Numbered from the stretch's first letter, positions 35,701-45,658 are shown. The stretch: 64,000 nt of DNA from Sulfurisphaera javensis (GCF_041154675.1 NZ_AP031322.1:434001-498000), one strand, 5' to 3'. Numbers and translations are program-made. Notes: generated by a model from the sequence alone, not told the origin.

Positions 35701-35944
35701 TCATGTAACTTTAATTAATTCTAAGATCGTTAATATCTCAAACATTTCTAACATCTCTAATAATATAAAAGTAATAAATGATACAATCATTTCTACTTCA
35801 ACTTCTATTAGTACTTCAAATAATATAACTGCAAGTCAATTATTAGGATTTGGAGATTTATTCATGATAGAATTAGTTATAGCCTTAATAATAAACAGCA
35901 TAGTAGTTATGATCTTTGTTATTGGTGATAAAAATAAACGGTAA
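32702..35944 (+). CDS. Secreted, membrane-anchored S53 (sedolisin-type) acid protease
   Basis: About 1080 residues. A signal peptide (residues 1-20) and a pro-kumamolisin-like activation region (30-165) precede the sedolisin catalytic domain (about 165-495). The Glu/Asp pair is in ALEISLDVEYAHA (near 235-245), the oxyanion Asp in AASGDAGGNG (near 325) and the nucleophile Ser in VGGTSLATPIVAG (near 430). About 550 residues of Asn/Ser/Thr-rich beta repeats follow, and a C-terminal helix (about 1050-1075, LFMIELVIALIINSIVVMIFVI) anchors it. It should act outside the cell at acid pH, degrading peptides. A TATA box at 32669-32680 gives a leaderless start at ATG 32702. Confidence 0.87.
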   Translation: MWSLLFLILIASSVVLPLYLQPNVSEISSNQIVNVSIVIPPKNLELLQLYVEEHHIVNSSELETLFIPNSTINKIVNMLVNNGIQPEVTLNVISFQAKAGIVEKLFHGQFITTEILGKKIYYFISSSTSFPGIILATNLTYLFLSKPNNLVNITQAIAYNMITPSELQSAYNITFLIKHGINGSGVNIGILDFEGDPYIYQQLQDFDSQYNLPNPPIFKVVPIGPYNPNDGIPSGWALEISLDVEYAHAAAPGAGIILYVANPSISIPQAIAYIDQQDQVSVVSQSWGIPEIYFLLGLLPISYLQSMIYEYWLGEAEGITFIAASGDAGGNGYNFFLSPLGSTIVPASIPYVLAVGGTTLYVSENSTYQTAWSGESIIGSTTGGYSAIFPSPPYQGLEGFRITPDVVADANPYTGVPVVYYYNTTYLVGGTSLATPIVAGIIALADQVHGKLGFINPLIYSLNGTKAIVPVSLGYNTPYIANNSLNPVTGLGYINAGYFVSLLRIPTASLSLAVQNTTYLPGQAIKVIGYLNGVSSPPVTLTAYVYNGSAIVSTFTLSYNGSAYIGDITLSKSGIYEIYSKFNNIYGFTYVTVGYQAVFVFPIVAIYPIPSNIPVIVMITYPNGTLVSSFNTTNLTVYKENQLNGKIQEVTQVKLNNLPIINISQLGIYIKFKSGILEGYINLTSKEFGGVYVLSVNNTIGLDEIVLGMYVVPAVIPNSFSEPTSLYSGENVTLEVLVESLGMPNVTVSFIKDGKIYYSTPVNSITVGSSSYYIAQVNIPRLPSGYYTIEAYADYSNGTYIAYGVGYTQIYISNESLVLHAKVNSVTFENDTITISANIYYPNGTPVKYGVFSAIFVPSYLLSDIDSLQISYSVPLTYKNGIWIGNFTVPAGSYSNSGVTVGEIAGTWNVYIVGLSANGIPLPFDSTINYNTLNIEPTSTELSFLVLPFNYIPTFTGSYAYHIYTPNAIISNKTVVLVNSIIDNLTAINSVIYSYNSEIYHVTLINSKIVNISNISNISNNIKVINDTIISTSTSISTSNNITASQLLGFGDLFMIELVIALIINSIVVMIFVIGDKNKR

Positions 35945-35945
35945 A

Positions 35946-36290
35946 CTATTTTACATCAGTTATTATTCCCATCCAAGCATTTTCATCATAAATTAAATAT
36001 TCAACTTCTAGGTAAATTTTTTTGATTCCATGTTTAGTCTTTATTTTTAAAGGATAGACAAAGTAATATACATCTCCTTCGACGTCTTTCTTTGCTCTTT
36101 CTGGGAACTCTACTTCATATCCGTAGCTTTCTATTATTTCTTGAATTTTAGTTGTTAGCTTTGCAGCAATTTCCTTTAAAGTCTCGCCATAAATGGGTTC
36201 AAAAGTTAAAGCCCTTAATTCTTTTTTAAGTGCTGCAATGCTTTCAGACGCTCTTTTACGTCCTTTTTGCTTTGATTTGTTCTTTTCCAC
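35946..36290 (-). CDS. Hypothetical basic protein
   Basis: A 114-residue protein with a Lys/Arg-rich N-terminus (MEKNKSKQKGRKRASES), a long helix (about residues 18-60) and a C-terminal strand region (DVYYFVYPLKIKTKHGIKKIYLEVEYLI). I do not recognise it. It lies one base from the stop of the convergent protease gene, with the coiled-coil gene 40 bases upstream on the same strand. The positive N-terminus may bind nucleic acid. Confidence 0.58.
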   Translation of the reverse strand: MEKNKSKQKGRKRASESIAALKKELRALTFEPIYGETLKEIAAKLTTKIQEIIESYGYEVEFPERAKKDVEGDVYYFVYPLKIKTKHGIKKIYLEVEYLIYDENAWMGIITDVK

Positions 36291-36329
36291 AAATAAAAGA
36301 TGTGAAACAATGCTTTAAAAAGAATTGTG

Positions 36330-37700
36330 TTAAACGTAATATTCGTTCAAAGTTCTTCTGACCCCCCATCCTTCATTATATAACTCCTCGAGACCCTGTT
36401 CTATTAGTGGCTTAATTGCGGGATTTCTTAAGTTATCCTCAATTCCACCATATTTAGTTGCTAATATATTTAAAAATGTATTTAAGTTAATTTTCATATT
36501 ATCAGTCATTTCTGACGGATCCCTCTTAAAGAAACCGAAGAAAGAAGATTTTTTAGTATTATTGTAAATTTGAGGTGGAACTATTATAATATTGTTATTC
36601 ATATCGACAACAAGTAAAAATGGTAAAATTACTTCTACTTTATCTTTATCAAATGGAGCTCTTCTATAAAAGGATTTAATTTTCTCCAACTCATCATTAC
36701 AAATTGCCTTTATGCTTTCTAACTGATTTATGATGCTTTTCTGTAATTCATCTAGTTCTCTTATTTTAGAATCAATGCTTTCTAATTCCTTTTGTTTTTG
36801 AGTGTTGAGTGATTCAATTTCATGAACAATATTTCTTATCTCTATTCTATATTTGTTCTTAATCTCAGCTATCTTGCTTTGTATTTCACTAAGATACTTC
36901 GATCTTAACGAAATTAAATTATCTAAATCTTTTTGTAAAGATGGATTTGCTTCATAATCAAGCTCAGCTTTTCCAATTAAAACTTCAATATCTCCCATTT
37001 TAGAGTAAAGCTTGGACGCTTCATTAAGTATTTCTGTTTCAAGATTCTTTTTAGAAGTTGAAAGACTTTTCTTCAATAATTCACTCTTTTCTTGAATTAG
37101 TAAATTATACTTGTCTTCTATTTGCTTTCTTTCTTCTGCTCTTTTTCCCTTAATTATGGTTAAGATCGTATTTATTTTTCCTTCTACATCGTTTATTTTA
37201 TTGATGTTTTCATTAATTAAGTATTCTCTATTATTAAGGTCGTTAATAGTAGTTTCGACATCCAATTGAGTGAGAGACTTTTCCAATATTCTTAATGGTA
37301 ACTCCGGGCTTCCATAAGAAAGAATGGGAGCTAAATCATCAATAACTACTCCTTTAAAAATTTCTTCTTCTTTGCCTTTAACGTCTTTCCATCTATAAGA
37401 CTTTAGAGTTGCTAACACTTCTGTCTCGTTTTTATTATTCTCCAGATTATCTATAATTCTTTTATAGTCTTGTAAAACTACAAATTGAAGCTTAGTTTCT
37501 ATATTAATAGTTTCATCAAATATTATATATCCACCGGATTTTTCATGTTTAACTAATAATAGTGGCCAGCCTATTAGAGTGGCTTTTTTAATTCGTGTAT
37601 TCCTTAAAGTTGCCTTAACTAGTGCAACAGCTAATTGCTTACTTACGGGTAAAGGTTGATATGCAGAGTCAACGGCTAATGGTAAGTATACACTACTCAC
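36330..37700 (-). CDS. Large coiled-coil protein, function unknown
   Basis: A 456-residue protein. The globular N-terminus (residues 1-140) is followed by a long predicted coiled coil (about 150-335, with segments such as KAEERKQIEDKYNLLIQEKSELL and KQKELESIDSKIRELDELQKS) and a C-terminal domain (340-456). There is no Walker motif, so it is not an SMC or Rad50. It is probably in the same unit as the following basic protein. The coiled coil suggests a structural or tethering role, but the family is not known to me. Confidence 0.62.
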   Translation of the reverse strand: MSSVYLPLAVDSAYQPLPVSKQLAVALVKATLRNTRIKKATLIGWPLLLVKHEKSGGYIIFDETINIETKLQFVVLQDYKRIIDNLENNKNETEVLATLKSYRWKDVKGKEEEIFKGVVIDDLAPILSYGSPELPLRILEKSLTQLDVETTINDLNNREYLINENINKINDVEGKINTILTIIKGKRAEERKQIEDKYNLLIQEKSELLKKSLSTSKKNLETEILNEASKLYSKMGDIEVLIGKAELDYEANPSLQKDLDNLISLRSKYLSEIQSKIAEIKNKYRIEIRNIVHEIESLNTQKQKELESIDSKIRELDELQKSIINQLESIKAICNDELEKIKSFYRRAPFDKDKVEVILPFLLVVDMNNNIIIVPPQIYNNTKKSSFFGFFKRDPSEMTDNMKINLNTFLNILATKYGGIEDNLRNPAIKPLIEQGLEELYNEGWGVRRTLNEYYV

Positions 37701-37752
37701 AAAATAAATTTAGATCAGTAAAATATATGTGTTTTTATTTGACCATATAATT

Positions 37753-38700
37753 ATGAGCTTTAAAGTACTTATAACATTTAAGTTCTTCCAGAATTGGATA
37801 GAAAAAATAAAAGAGCACGCCGAAGTAATAACATGGAACGAAGAGAGAGCACCAGATAAAAAGTGGATAATAGATAATATTAAAGATGTCGATGGACTAT
37901 TATGTACTTTAATAAATAAGATTGATAAAGAAATAATTGATTCAGCGAAAAAATTGAAAGTAATTAGTACTTATAGTGTAGGGTATGATCATATTGATGT
38001 AAAATATGCTAAGAGTAAAAATATTAAAATTGGTTACACACCAGAGGTATTAACTGAAACTACTGCAGATTTAATATTTGGATTGTTATTAGCTGTTTCA
38101 AGGAGAATAGTTGAAGGTGACAAATTAATTAGAGAAGGGAAGTGGAATATTCCTTGGCAACCCGACTTTTTATTAGGTTATGATGTCTATGGTAAAACTT
38201 TAGGAATCATTGGTATGGGAAGGATAGGTAAGGCTGTAGCTAGAAGAGCTAAAGGATTTAATATGAGAATTATTTACAATAGTAGGACTCCTAAAAATGA
38301 TGTTGAGGCCGAATTTGTTACGTTAGATCAATTACTTAAGGAAGCAGACTTTGTAGTAGTTACAGTTGATTTAAATGAGAGTACTTATCACTTAATTAAT
38401 GAAGAAAGACTAAGATTAATGAAACCAACCTCGTTCTTAATAAATGCATCTAGAGGAAAAGTAGTTGACGAGAATGCGTTAATAAAAGCGTTAAAAGAAA
38501 AGTGGATAGCCGGAGCAGCAGTTGATGTATTTGAAAATGAGCCTATTAGCTCTAACCATCCCTTAGTAAGATTTAATAACGTTGTTCTTACTCCTCATAT
38601 TGGAAGTGCTACAATAGAAACTAGAAATAAAATGGCGGAAATAGCTGTTAATAATTTATTAAATGGTCTTTTAGGTAAAAAGCTTATTTACGAAGTTTAA
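37753..38700 (+). CDS. D-2-hydroxyacid dehydrogenase (glyoxylate/hydroxypyruvate reductase-like)
   Basis: A 315-residue NAD(P)-dependent enzyme. The dinucleotide motif LGIIGMGRIGKAVARRA is near residue 149, the catalytic Arg in INASRGKVVDE near 232, the Glu in VFENEP near 261, and the His in TPHIGSAT near 282. It reduces glyoxylate or a related 2-keto acid; the exact substrate is not visible. The frame starts at 37729, but the ATG at 37753 lies about 27 bases after TATATG (37724-37729) and matches the usual start of the family. The 3' end overlaps the convergent gene by 4 bp. Confidence 0.84.
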   Translation: MSFKVLITFKFFQNWIEKIKEHAEVITWNEERAPDKKWIIDNIKDVDGLLCTLINKIDKEIIDSAKKLKVISTYSVGYDHIDVKYAKSKNIKIGYTPEVLTETTADLIFGLLLAVSRRIVEGDKLIREGKWNIPWQPDFLLGYDVYGKTLGIIGMGRIGKAVARRAKGFNMRIIYNSRTPKNDVEAEFVTLDQLLKEADFVVVTVDLNESTYHLINEERLRLMKPTSFLINASRGKVVDENALIKALKEKWIAGAAVDVFENEPISSNHPLVRFNNVVLTPHIGSATIETRNKMAEIAVNNLLNGLLGKKLIYEV

Positions 38701-39479
38701 AAATAATTTAAATCATTATTTATTTGTGAATAAAGTTTTTCAATTTCTTCTTTTAATTCTTCGTTTTTCAATTCTCTTATATCATTAATTGTCTCATTAA
38801 TTCCTTTTTCTAATAAAAGTTTGTCGAATATTAAGGTTTTAGATGCGATTAGATATCTTAGTTTAATTTTCTCTTCTTCTAGAAAATCTATAAGTTTATT
38901 TTCTAAGTAAAGTGCTTTAAGTATATTCTCTCTATTAATAACTCTAATCCAATCTTTTTCCCCTTTTATTTTAGTTAAATAATCGCTTTCATACGCCATT
39001 TCTCCTAGTATCGTGTATATATCAGATTTTATCTCATTCTCTCTCCTATTTAGAATATCTTTAACAAAGTCTGTAACAAGAGATTCATTCAATTTTAAGT
39101 CAATTCTTTGTGGATAATTAGAAAATCCTAATCTTGATGCAGTAGAGGAAATTTCGGTAAAGACAAAATCTATATCTTGATTTATTTTATCACTTTCACT
39201 TCTTCTTGATAATAAAATAGAAGAAACTGAATGAATTACTTTAACATCTAACGTAATAAAGAGCGAGATGATTTCATCTATTGCTGAATCAAAATGAGAA
39301 TTGTACCATATTATAAATTTTTTAGAAAGGTATTTCTTTGGCCAATTGTCTAACGAATAAAGAATCGGATATTTTGCATAATATAGAGAAATATAATATC
39401 CACCAGAAATTTTCTTATATATATTAACAACAAGACTTTTATCAAATCCTAGACTTTCAGCTACTTTAATGTAATCCAA
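38697..39479 (-). CDS. Hypothetical protein
   Basis: A 260-residue protein, mostly helical, that I do not recognise. The start is TTG at 39479, right after the T-rich end of the sRNA candidate, so expression may depend on the same upstream region. There is no membrane helix or metal cluster. It carries a region DVKVIHSVSSILLSRRSESDK near 78-98, and a tail of charged helices. It converges on the glyoxylate reductase gene by 4 bp. Confidence 0.58.
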   Translation of the reverse strand: MDYIKVAESLGFDKSLVVNIYKKISGGYYISLYYAKYPILYSLDNWPKKYLSKKFIIWYNSHFDSAIDEIISLFITLDVKVIHSVSSILLSRRSESDKINQDIDFVFTEISSTASRLGFSNYPQRIDLKLNESLVTDFVKDILNRRENEIKSDIYTILGEMAYESDYLTKIKGEKDWIRVINRENILKALYLENKLIDFLEEEKIKLRYLIASKTLIFDKLLLEKGINETINDIRELKNEELKEEIEKLYSQINNDLNYF

Positions 39480-39482
39480 AAA

Positions 39483-39537
39483 TAATCAGCCCTGCCACTT
39501 TATTCATCAAATCATAAAAGGGTGAGTTCATCAGAAA
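39483..39537 (-). ncRNA. C/D box guide sRNA candidate
   Basis: On the minus strand: C box CTGATGA (39534-39528), a 12-nt spacer ACTCACCCTTTT, D'-like box ATGA (39515-39512), a 2-nt gap, C' box TGATGA (39509-39504), a 14-nt spacer ATAAAGTGGCAGGG, D box CTGA (39489-39486), then T-rich sequence. C, C' and D are near-perfect, D' is a variant, and the second spacer is two bases longer than the usual 12. It lies between malonyl-CoA reductase and the TTG start of the next gene. Targets were not identified; complements are AAAAGGGTGAGT and CCCTGCCACTTTAT. Confidence 0.62.
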
Positions 39538-39564
39538 AAAGAAAGAAAAGATGAAATAAAAAAT

Positions 39565-40693
<1,129 letters not shown>

Positions 40694-40713
40694 TACAATT
40701 TAGTAAAATACAA

Positions 40714-42396
40714 TTAAGTTAAAAGTACAGCACCCATTGATGACGATGACACTAATTTAGCATATTGTGCAAGTAGTCCGCTTTTATATCTGGGTGGTGG
40801 TGGTGTCCATTCGTCAGCTCTCTTCTTTAGCTCTTCTTGTGATAACTCTACATCTAATTTTCCTTTGTTGGCATCAATAATTATAGTATCGCCATCTCTT
40901 AGTAATGCTATAGGACCTCCAACTGCAGCCTCTGGGGCAACATGTCCTACCATAATTCCTCTAGTAGCTCCAGAAAATCTTCCATCAGTTATTAGTGCTA
41001 CTTTTTCTCCTAATCCTTGACCTACAATTGCACTTGTAACTGCTAACATCTCTCTCATACCGGGACCTCCTTTAGGTCCCTCATATCTTATTACTACTAC
41101 GTCATTTTCCTGGATTTTACCTTCTAATACTGCTTTAAATGCCTCCTCTTCTGAATTGAAGACTTTTGCAGGTCCCTTATGATATCTTACTTTTGTGGCA
41201 GAAACTTTTATTACAGCACCTTCTGGTGCTAGGGATCCTTTAAGTATTCTAATACCACCGGTTGGATTGAAAGGATTAGAAACATCCTTTACGATGTGAT
41301 CATGTGGTACATTTGGTAATTTATATTCCTCTAAGTTTTGTTTTAGTGTTTTACCAGTTACTGTAATTACGTCTCCGTGTAGTAATCCAGCTTCAAGGAG
41401 TTTTTTCATTATTAGAGGAGCTCCACCAACTCTATGTAAATCATACATTGCATAATCTCCACCAGGTTTCATGTTTACTATTTCCGGCGTTCTCATACTT
41501 ATTCTGTCAAAATCATCCAATGTTAGTTTTACACCGGCTTCATGTGCAATAGCTAGTAAGTGAAGTACAGCATTTGTTGATCCTCCACTAGCCATTAACA
41601 CAGTTATAGCGTTTTCAAAAGCTTCAAAAGTCATTATGTCTCTAGGTTTTAGTCCTATTTCGATTAAGTTCATTAACGCTTTGCCAGTCTCATAAGCATA
41701 CTTAGTTCTTGCTGAGTCTACAGCTGGTGGAGAGGCACTACCCGGTAAAGCTACGCCTAGAGCTTCAGTAATTAATCCCATTGTATTTGCTGTATATAAT
41801 CCTCCACATGTTCCTGGTCCAGGAATAGCGTTATCTTCCATTAATCTAAGGTCTTCTGCTGTTATTTTGCCTTTTGAATAGGCACCAACTGCTTCATAAA
41901 CATCTTGAATAGTTATTGGTTTACCCTTAAAATTACCTGGAAGAGTAGTTCCTCCGTACATAATTATTGAAGGAATGTTTAATCTAGCCATTGCCATCAT
42001 CATTCCCGGAGGTGTTTTATCACATCCTGCTAAGGCTACAAAACCATCATATCCATGAGCGTTTACAACTAACTCTACAGTATTAGCTACAATCTCTCTA
42101 CTAACTAGGGAGTATTTCATTCCTTCACTTCCCATCGCAATTCCATCTATAACTACAGGGGCAGTAAATACTCTTGGAGTTCCTCCACCACTCCTTATTC
42201 CTTCTTTAACTACATTGGATAACCCTAAGAGATGTATATTGCAAGGCCCAGCCTCATTCCATGCTACTGCTACTCCCACTATAGGTTTTGCAATGTCTTC
42301 ATCTGTTAATCCCATAGCTTTTAAGAAAGCTCTGTTAGGAGCTTTTTCGTATCCTCCATAAACTAAATTTGACCTTTTTTTCTTTTCAGAGCTCAT
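40714..42396 (-). CDS. ilvD: Dihydroxy-acid dehydratase
   Basis: A 560-residue IlvD/Edd-family enzyme that dehydrates 2,3-dihydroxy acids in valine, isoleucine and leucine synthesis; related archaeal enzymes also accept sugar acids. Fe-S and metal ligands are visible in [11 protein letters not shown] (near 119) and [17 protein letters not shown] (near 190), with the C-terminal [28 protein letters not shown] and the [19 protein letters not shown] tail. The length suits the family. The gene precedes malonyl-CoA reductase on the same strand with its own promoter between; ATG 42396. Confidence 0.92.
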   Translation of the reverse strand: MSSEKKKRSNLVYGGYEKAPNRAFLKAMGLTDEDIAKPIVGVAVAWNEAGPCNIHLLGLSNVVKEGIRSGGGTPRVFTAPVVIDGIAMGSEGMKYSLVSREIVANTVELVVNAHGYDGFVALAGCDKTPPGMMMAMARLNIPSIIMYGGTTLPGNFKGKPITIQDVYEAVGAYSKGKITAEDLRLMEDNAIPGPGTCGGLYTANTMGLITEALGVALPGSASPPAVDSARTKYAYETGKALMNLIEIGLKPRDIMTFEAFENAITVLMASGGSTNAVLHLLAIAHEAGVKLTLDDFDRISMRTPEIVNMKPGGDYAMYDLHRVGGAPLIMKKLLEAGLLHGDVITVTGKTLKQNLEEYKLPNVPHDHIVKDVSNPFNPTGGIRILKGSLAPEGAVIKVSATKVRYHKGPAKVFNSEEEAFKAVLEGKIQENDVVVIRYEGPKGGPGMREMLAVTSAIVGQGLGEKVALITDGRFSGATRGIMVGHVAPEAAVGGPIALLRDGDTIIIDANKGKLDVELSQEELKKRADEWTPPPPRYKSGLLAQYAKLVSSSSMGAVLLT

Positions 42397-42509
42397 TTCA
42401 AAGATTTATACAGTATAAGCAAATTAAAAGGTTTGTAGCATGTTTGTTTATTTATTTTGAAATAAAAGTCTAAAAAATTTTAAATAGAAAACAAACTGAT
42501 TTATATTTG

Positions 42510-43319
42510 ATGATTGAAAAAGAAATAACATTTACGCTTAATGTTAAAAAACAAGACTTTATGACACTTATTGCCAGTCCTTTAAATTTACCTCAGTTTT
42601 GGATGTTCCTTAAAGATATAAGGATAATTAATGAAACTGAATATATAGCAAAATTCAAAGTTTTTATGAATTTTAATTTTAAAATGAAGAGAGTTATCTT
42701 ACCTAATCAAATCATTCATGAAGGTATAATGGATTTTCCAAAGGCTTTCTTTAGATTTACTGTTACTCTATTGGAAGGGAGAAAAGAATTAGTAGTTAAT
42801 GTTAAGGGTGAGTATCAAGGTCCTTTTGAGTTTTTAGCCAAATCTCCTATGAAATCTTTTCTCGAAAACTTTAGAGATAAAGTTATAACATATTACGAAA
42901 AAAGACAGCAAGCTTTTACAGTACAAGAATTATTTAAGAAATTAAGTGAAGATAGCAAAGATAAAATCATAATGGCTACGATAGAATTTAACTCGAAACC
43001 TTATGATTTAGTCTTTAAAAAGGGAAAGTTAGAAAGAGTAGAGGGAGAAGATTATAATACTTTCTTAACACAAATACTAACTTATACTGGATTTATTAAA
43101 CTTTTAAAGGAAGAAGAAATATATGAGGAGGAGTTTAACAGTTTAGATGAACTTTTAGAAAAATTAAAAAGTGAAAGTGAAAATAAAGAGATAGTTGCTA
43201 TAGTTGAGATTAAAGACAAAAAATATACTGTAATAGTTAAAAATGGACGCGTTATATACAGCGAGATTGACCCTAAGTATATTGGGAAAATAAGGTTAGT
43301 TGAAGTAAATGAAAAATAA
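42510..43319 (+). CDS. DUF3211/SRPBCC-like two-domain protein
   Basis: A 269-residue protein. The N-terminal 135 residues have the START/SRPBCC-like pattern of the Sulfolobales DUF3211 family (FTLNVKKQDFMTLIASPLNLPQFWMFLKDI...), with a hydrophobic helix and antiparallel strands. The C-terminal part has two short repeated units, IEFNSKPYDLVFKKGKLERVEG and VEIKDKKYTVIVKNGRVIYSE. A TATA-like AAATTTTAAATAG lies about 28 bases before the ATG at 42510; TTG 42507 is an alternative. The function is unknown; binding of a lipid or quinone is conceivable. It overlaps the radical SAM gene by 11 bp. Confidence 0.62.
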   Translation: MIEKEITFTLNVKKQDFMTLIASPLNLPQFWMFLKDIRIINETEYIAKFKVFMNFNFKMKRVILPNQIIHEGIMDFPKAFFRFTVTLLEGRKELVVNVKGEYQGPFEFLAKSPMKSFLENFRDKVITYYEKRQQAFTVQELFKKLSEDSKDKIIMATIEFNSKPYDLVFKKGKLERVEGEDYNTFLTQILTYTGFIKLLKEEEIYEEEFNSLDELLEKLKSESENKEIVAIVEIKDKKYTVIVKNGRVIYSEIDPKYIGKIRLVEVNEK

Positions 43320-44316
43320 ATTTTTTAAAACCTTAGTTTTCTTTGTGCGATTAGAAAAAGTTACAGAGCCTATTCCTCTTATTGGGCATATAGCTTTTGG
43401 AATAATTGATCGTGGAACTAATATGCTTCAAGTTAGACCTTTTAGTAATTGTCCTATGTCTTGTATATTCTGTTCTGTTGATGCTGGCCCTAAATCAAGA
43501 TCAAGAGTTACTGAATATATTGTTGATGCAGATTATCTGATTGAATGGGTTAACTATGTAGTTCAAAAGAAAATTCATCAAGTGTCTATTCTAATTGATG
43601 GGGTCGGCGAACCGATTTTACATCCAGACATTATAAAAATAGTTAAAGGGATAAGAGAAAACAAAAAAGTTTTTGAAATAGCTGTAGAAACTCATGGTCT
43701 TCCTTTGACAGAGAGATTGGTTAAAGGTTTAGCTAACGCTGGCTTAGATAGAATAAACTTATCTTTGGATTCATTAGATGAAAGCAAAGCTAAGTATTTA
43801 TCTGGGCATCAAGGTTATAATGTTTCTAACATTCTGCGAATAGTAGACATAGCTTTAAATGAAGGAATAAAAATTATGCTTACTCCGGTGTGGATTAAAG
43901 GGATCAACGATGAGGATATAATAAACATTGTAAAATATGGGAAAGAAAAAGGGCTATTTTTTGGAATACAAAAATACGTTGAACATCCTAGAGGTAGAAA
44001 AATAGGAAAAGAGGTTAGCTGGAAAGAGTTTAGCGAATTTCTATCTGAAATAGAAAAAATGCTAGATGTAAATCTTTTTCTTTCTCCTTCTCAATTTAAG
44101 ATTTACCCGGATGTAAGATTAGGCCCTGTGTTTGAAATTGGGGAAAAAGTTATTGGAGAGATAGTGCTTGATGGATGGATGAAAAATGAGGTAATAATTT
44201 CAGCTAGGAATAGGGTAATAACAGTAGTTGGCGTTAATAATATTCCTAAAGGTGTTTCAATGAAAGTTAGAATAACAAGAAATAAAGATGAAATATATTT
44301 AGCTAAAATCAGTTAG
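43309..44316 (+). CDS. Radical SAM protein (archaeal, MoaA-like)
   Basis: A 335-residue radical SAM enzyme. The cluster motif is Cys48-x3-Cys52-x2-Cys55 in SNCPMSCIFCSVDAG. The GGE-like element is ILIDGVGEPILHPDI near 93-107. A C-terminal small beta domain (about 270-335) looks TRAM-like. The opening IPLIGHIAFGIIDRGTN is typical of a crenarchaeal family whose substrate is not known. The true start may be the GTG at 43345. It overlaps the DUF3211-like gene by 11 bp, so the two are co-expressed. Confidence 0.77.
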   Translation: MKNKFFKTLVFFVRLEKVTEPIPLIGHIAFGIIDRGTNMLQVRPFSNCPMSCIFCSVDAGPKSRSRVTEYIVDADYLIEWVNYVVQKKIHQVSILIDGVGEPILHPDIIKIVKGIRENKKVFEIAVETHGLPLTERLVKGLANAGLDRINLSLDSLDESKAKYLSGHQGYNVSNILRIVDIALNEGIKIMLTPVWIKGINDEDIINIVKYGKEKGLFFGIQKYVEHPRGRKIGKEVSWKEFSEFLSEIEKMLDVNLFLSPSQFKIYPDVRLGPVFEIGEKVIGEIVLDGWMKNEVIISARNRVITVVGVNNIPKGVSMKVRITRNKDEIYLAKIS

Positions 44317-45046
44317 GTTTAGCAATAATAGTCATTTGTGGATCATTTATTTCGAAATTCTTCCACGAATAGCCACTAAACACGTCTAATATTTTAAATC
44401 CTGCTTTTTTCATCAAATTAACTATTTCATGAAGGCTATAATATCTTTGTGAAAACTCTATTTTTTCTATTTCTTTTCCATCTTTAATATAGGTTCTAAT
44501 TACGTAAAGCCTTGAAGTATATGGGTCAAATCTATTTTGATCAATTATTAGAAATGGTGGAACAAAGGAGTGGAGTATTTCTGGCTTATTATAAATCATA
44601 AAATCTCTATTTTCTAAGTTTACTATTACTATTCCATCTTGTGAAGTTACTTCTCTTAATTCCCTAAGAATTTTTAAGTCGTCTTCTTCTTCATAATAAC
44701 CAAGGCTATTAAAGATATTTATCACAATATCAAATTTCTCTTTTACTACTTCGCTTAATTTTCTCATATCTCCTCTAATGAAAATTCCTTGTTTTACATT
44801 TTCTTTCGCTTTATTTATCATCTTTTCAGATATATCTACGCCAGTTATATTATATCCTAGTTTATTTAAGTAATAAGAAACTCTTCCAATACCACATGGA
44901 ACATCTAGAACTTTATTTCCTTTTACATTGTATTTTTTTGTCACTTCATTAATCCATTTAGCCCACTTTTCTCCTTCCTCCCAAATCTTTAGCATCTCAC
45001 TAATGTAAAGGTCTGACTCAAATATCTTTAGCCAATACTCTTCCAT
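44309..45046 (-). CDS. Class I SAM-dependent methyltransferase
   Basis: A 245-residue methyltransferase. The SAM loop VLDVPCGIGRVSYYL is at residues 46-60, followed by GVDISEKMINKA (73-84) and a central FDIVINIFNSLGYYEEEDDL. The C-terminal PQMTIIAKPN closes the fold. Small-molecule or tRNA methylation is possible; the family suggests a ubiquinone/menaquinone-type or sugar methylase but no clear class. It converges on the radical SAM gene by 8 bp and is divergent from the next small membrane protein. Confidence 0.8.
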   Translation of the reverse strand: MEEYWLKIFESDLYISEMLKIWEEGEKWAKWINEVTKKYNVKGNKVLDVPCGIGRVSYYLNKLGYNITGVDISEKMINKAKENVKQGIFIRGDMRKLSEVVKEKFDIVINIFNSLGYYEEEDDLKILRELREVTSQDGIVIVNLENRDFMIYNKPEILHSFVPPFLIIDQNRFDPYTSRLYVIRTYIKDGKEIEKIEFSQRYYSLHEIVNLMKKAGFKILDVFSGYSWKNFEINDPQMTIIAKPN

Positions 45047-45091
45047 TAAACTCTTTTAGGAAGAAGACATAAATAAAATTGATGATGAAAA

Positions 45092-45658
45092 GTGAAACCA
45101 TTAATCATTCTTCTTCTTTTCTTGTTAATGTCACTAGCTTTCCCTTTAACCTCTAATGAGGTTTTAGTATATCAAGTTGTAGTAACTCATGGAAATGAAG
45201 TCAATGTTTATAACTATACGTTTATTATAAATTCTATTAAAAATAATTTCGTTAATTTCACTATGATTGTTACAAATGAAAATAATGGTAGCGTAATTGT
45301 TAATAATACTTATGTTTATCCAGAGGATAATCTGAAAGTACTACCAGTTAATGGCATAGTCTTTAACGGAGAGAACTTCTCATTTATAGGTTATTCCAAG
45401 TATAATGGACAAAACGCTACAATGTACAAAGGTTATTTCGTTATAAATAGCATAAAAATACCATCAACAGCATTCTTTGTAAACAATACACTATACTATT
45501 TAAATGGAAGTTATGATGGATATTCAGTAAGTGTCTCTTTAACTTCAAAATATAGCTTAATATCTTCTCCAGGTTTTGGAGACTACTTAATAATAGGGAT
45601 TATAGTAGCTTTTATAGTAATTGGTGTAATACTATTAATAAAAATAGGGAAAATATAA
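45092..45658 (+). CDS. Secreted membrane-anchored protein
   Basis: A 188-residue protein with a signal-like hydrophobic start (KPLIILLLFLLMSLAFPLTS, residues 2-21), a beta-rich Asn/Thr-rich domain with eight or so NxS/T sites, and a C-terminal transmembrane helix (about 165-186, DYLIIGIIVAFIVIGVILLIKI). It is therefore anchored with its body outside. The start is GTG at 45092, about 25 bases after ATAAATAAAATT (45069-45080). Function unknown. The stop abuts the convergent metallo-beta-lactamase gene. Confidence 0.65.
   Translation: MKPLIILLLFLLMSLAFPLTSNEVLVYQVVVTHGNEVNVYNYTFIINSIKNNFVNFTMIVTNENNGSVIVNNTYVYPEDNLKVLPVNGIVFNGENFSFIGYSKYNGQNATMYKGYFVINSIKIPSTAFFVNNTLYYLNGSYDGYSVSVSLTSKYSLISSPGFGDYLIIGIIVAFIVIGVILLIKIGKI

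Noticed and set aside
44309-44370. Possible C/D box sRNA at the convergent end of the radical SAM and methyltransferase genes
   Set aside because: A D-like CTGA is present, but C and C' boxes are poor and the spacing is irregular; the sequence is explained as coding.
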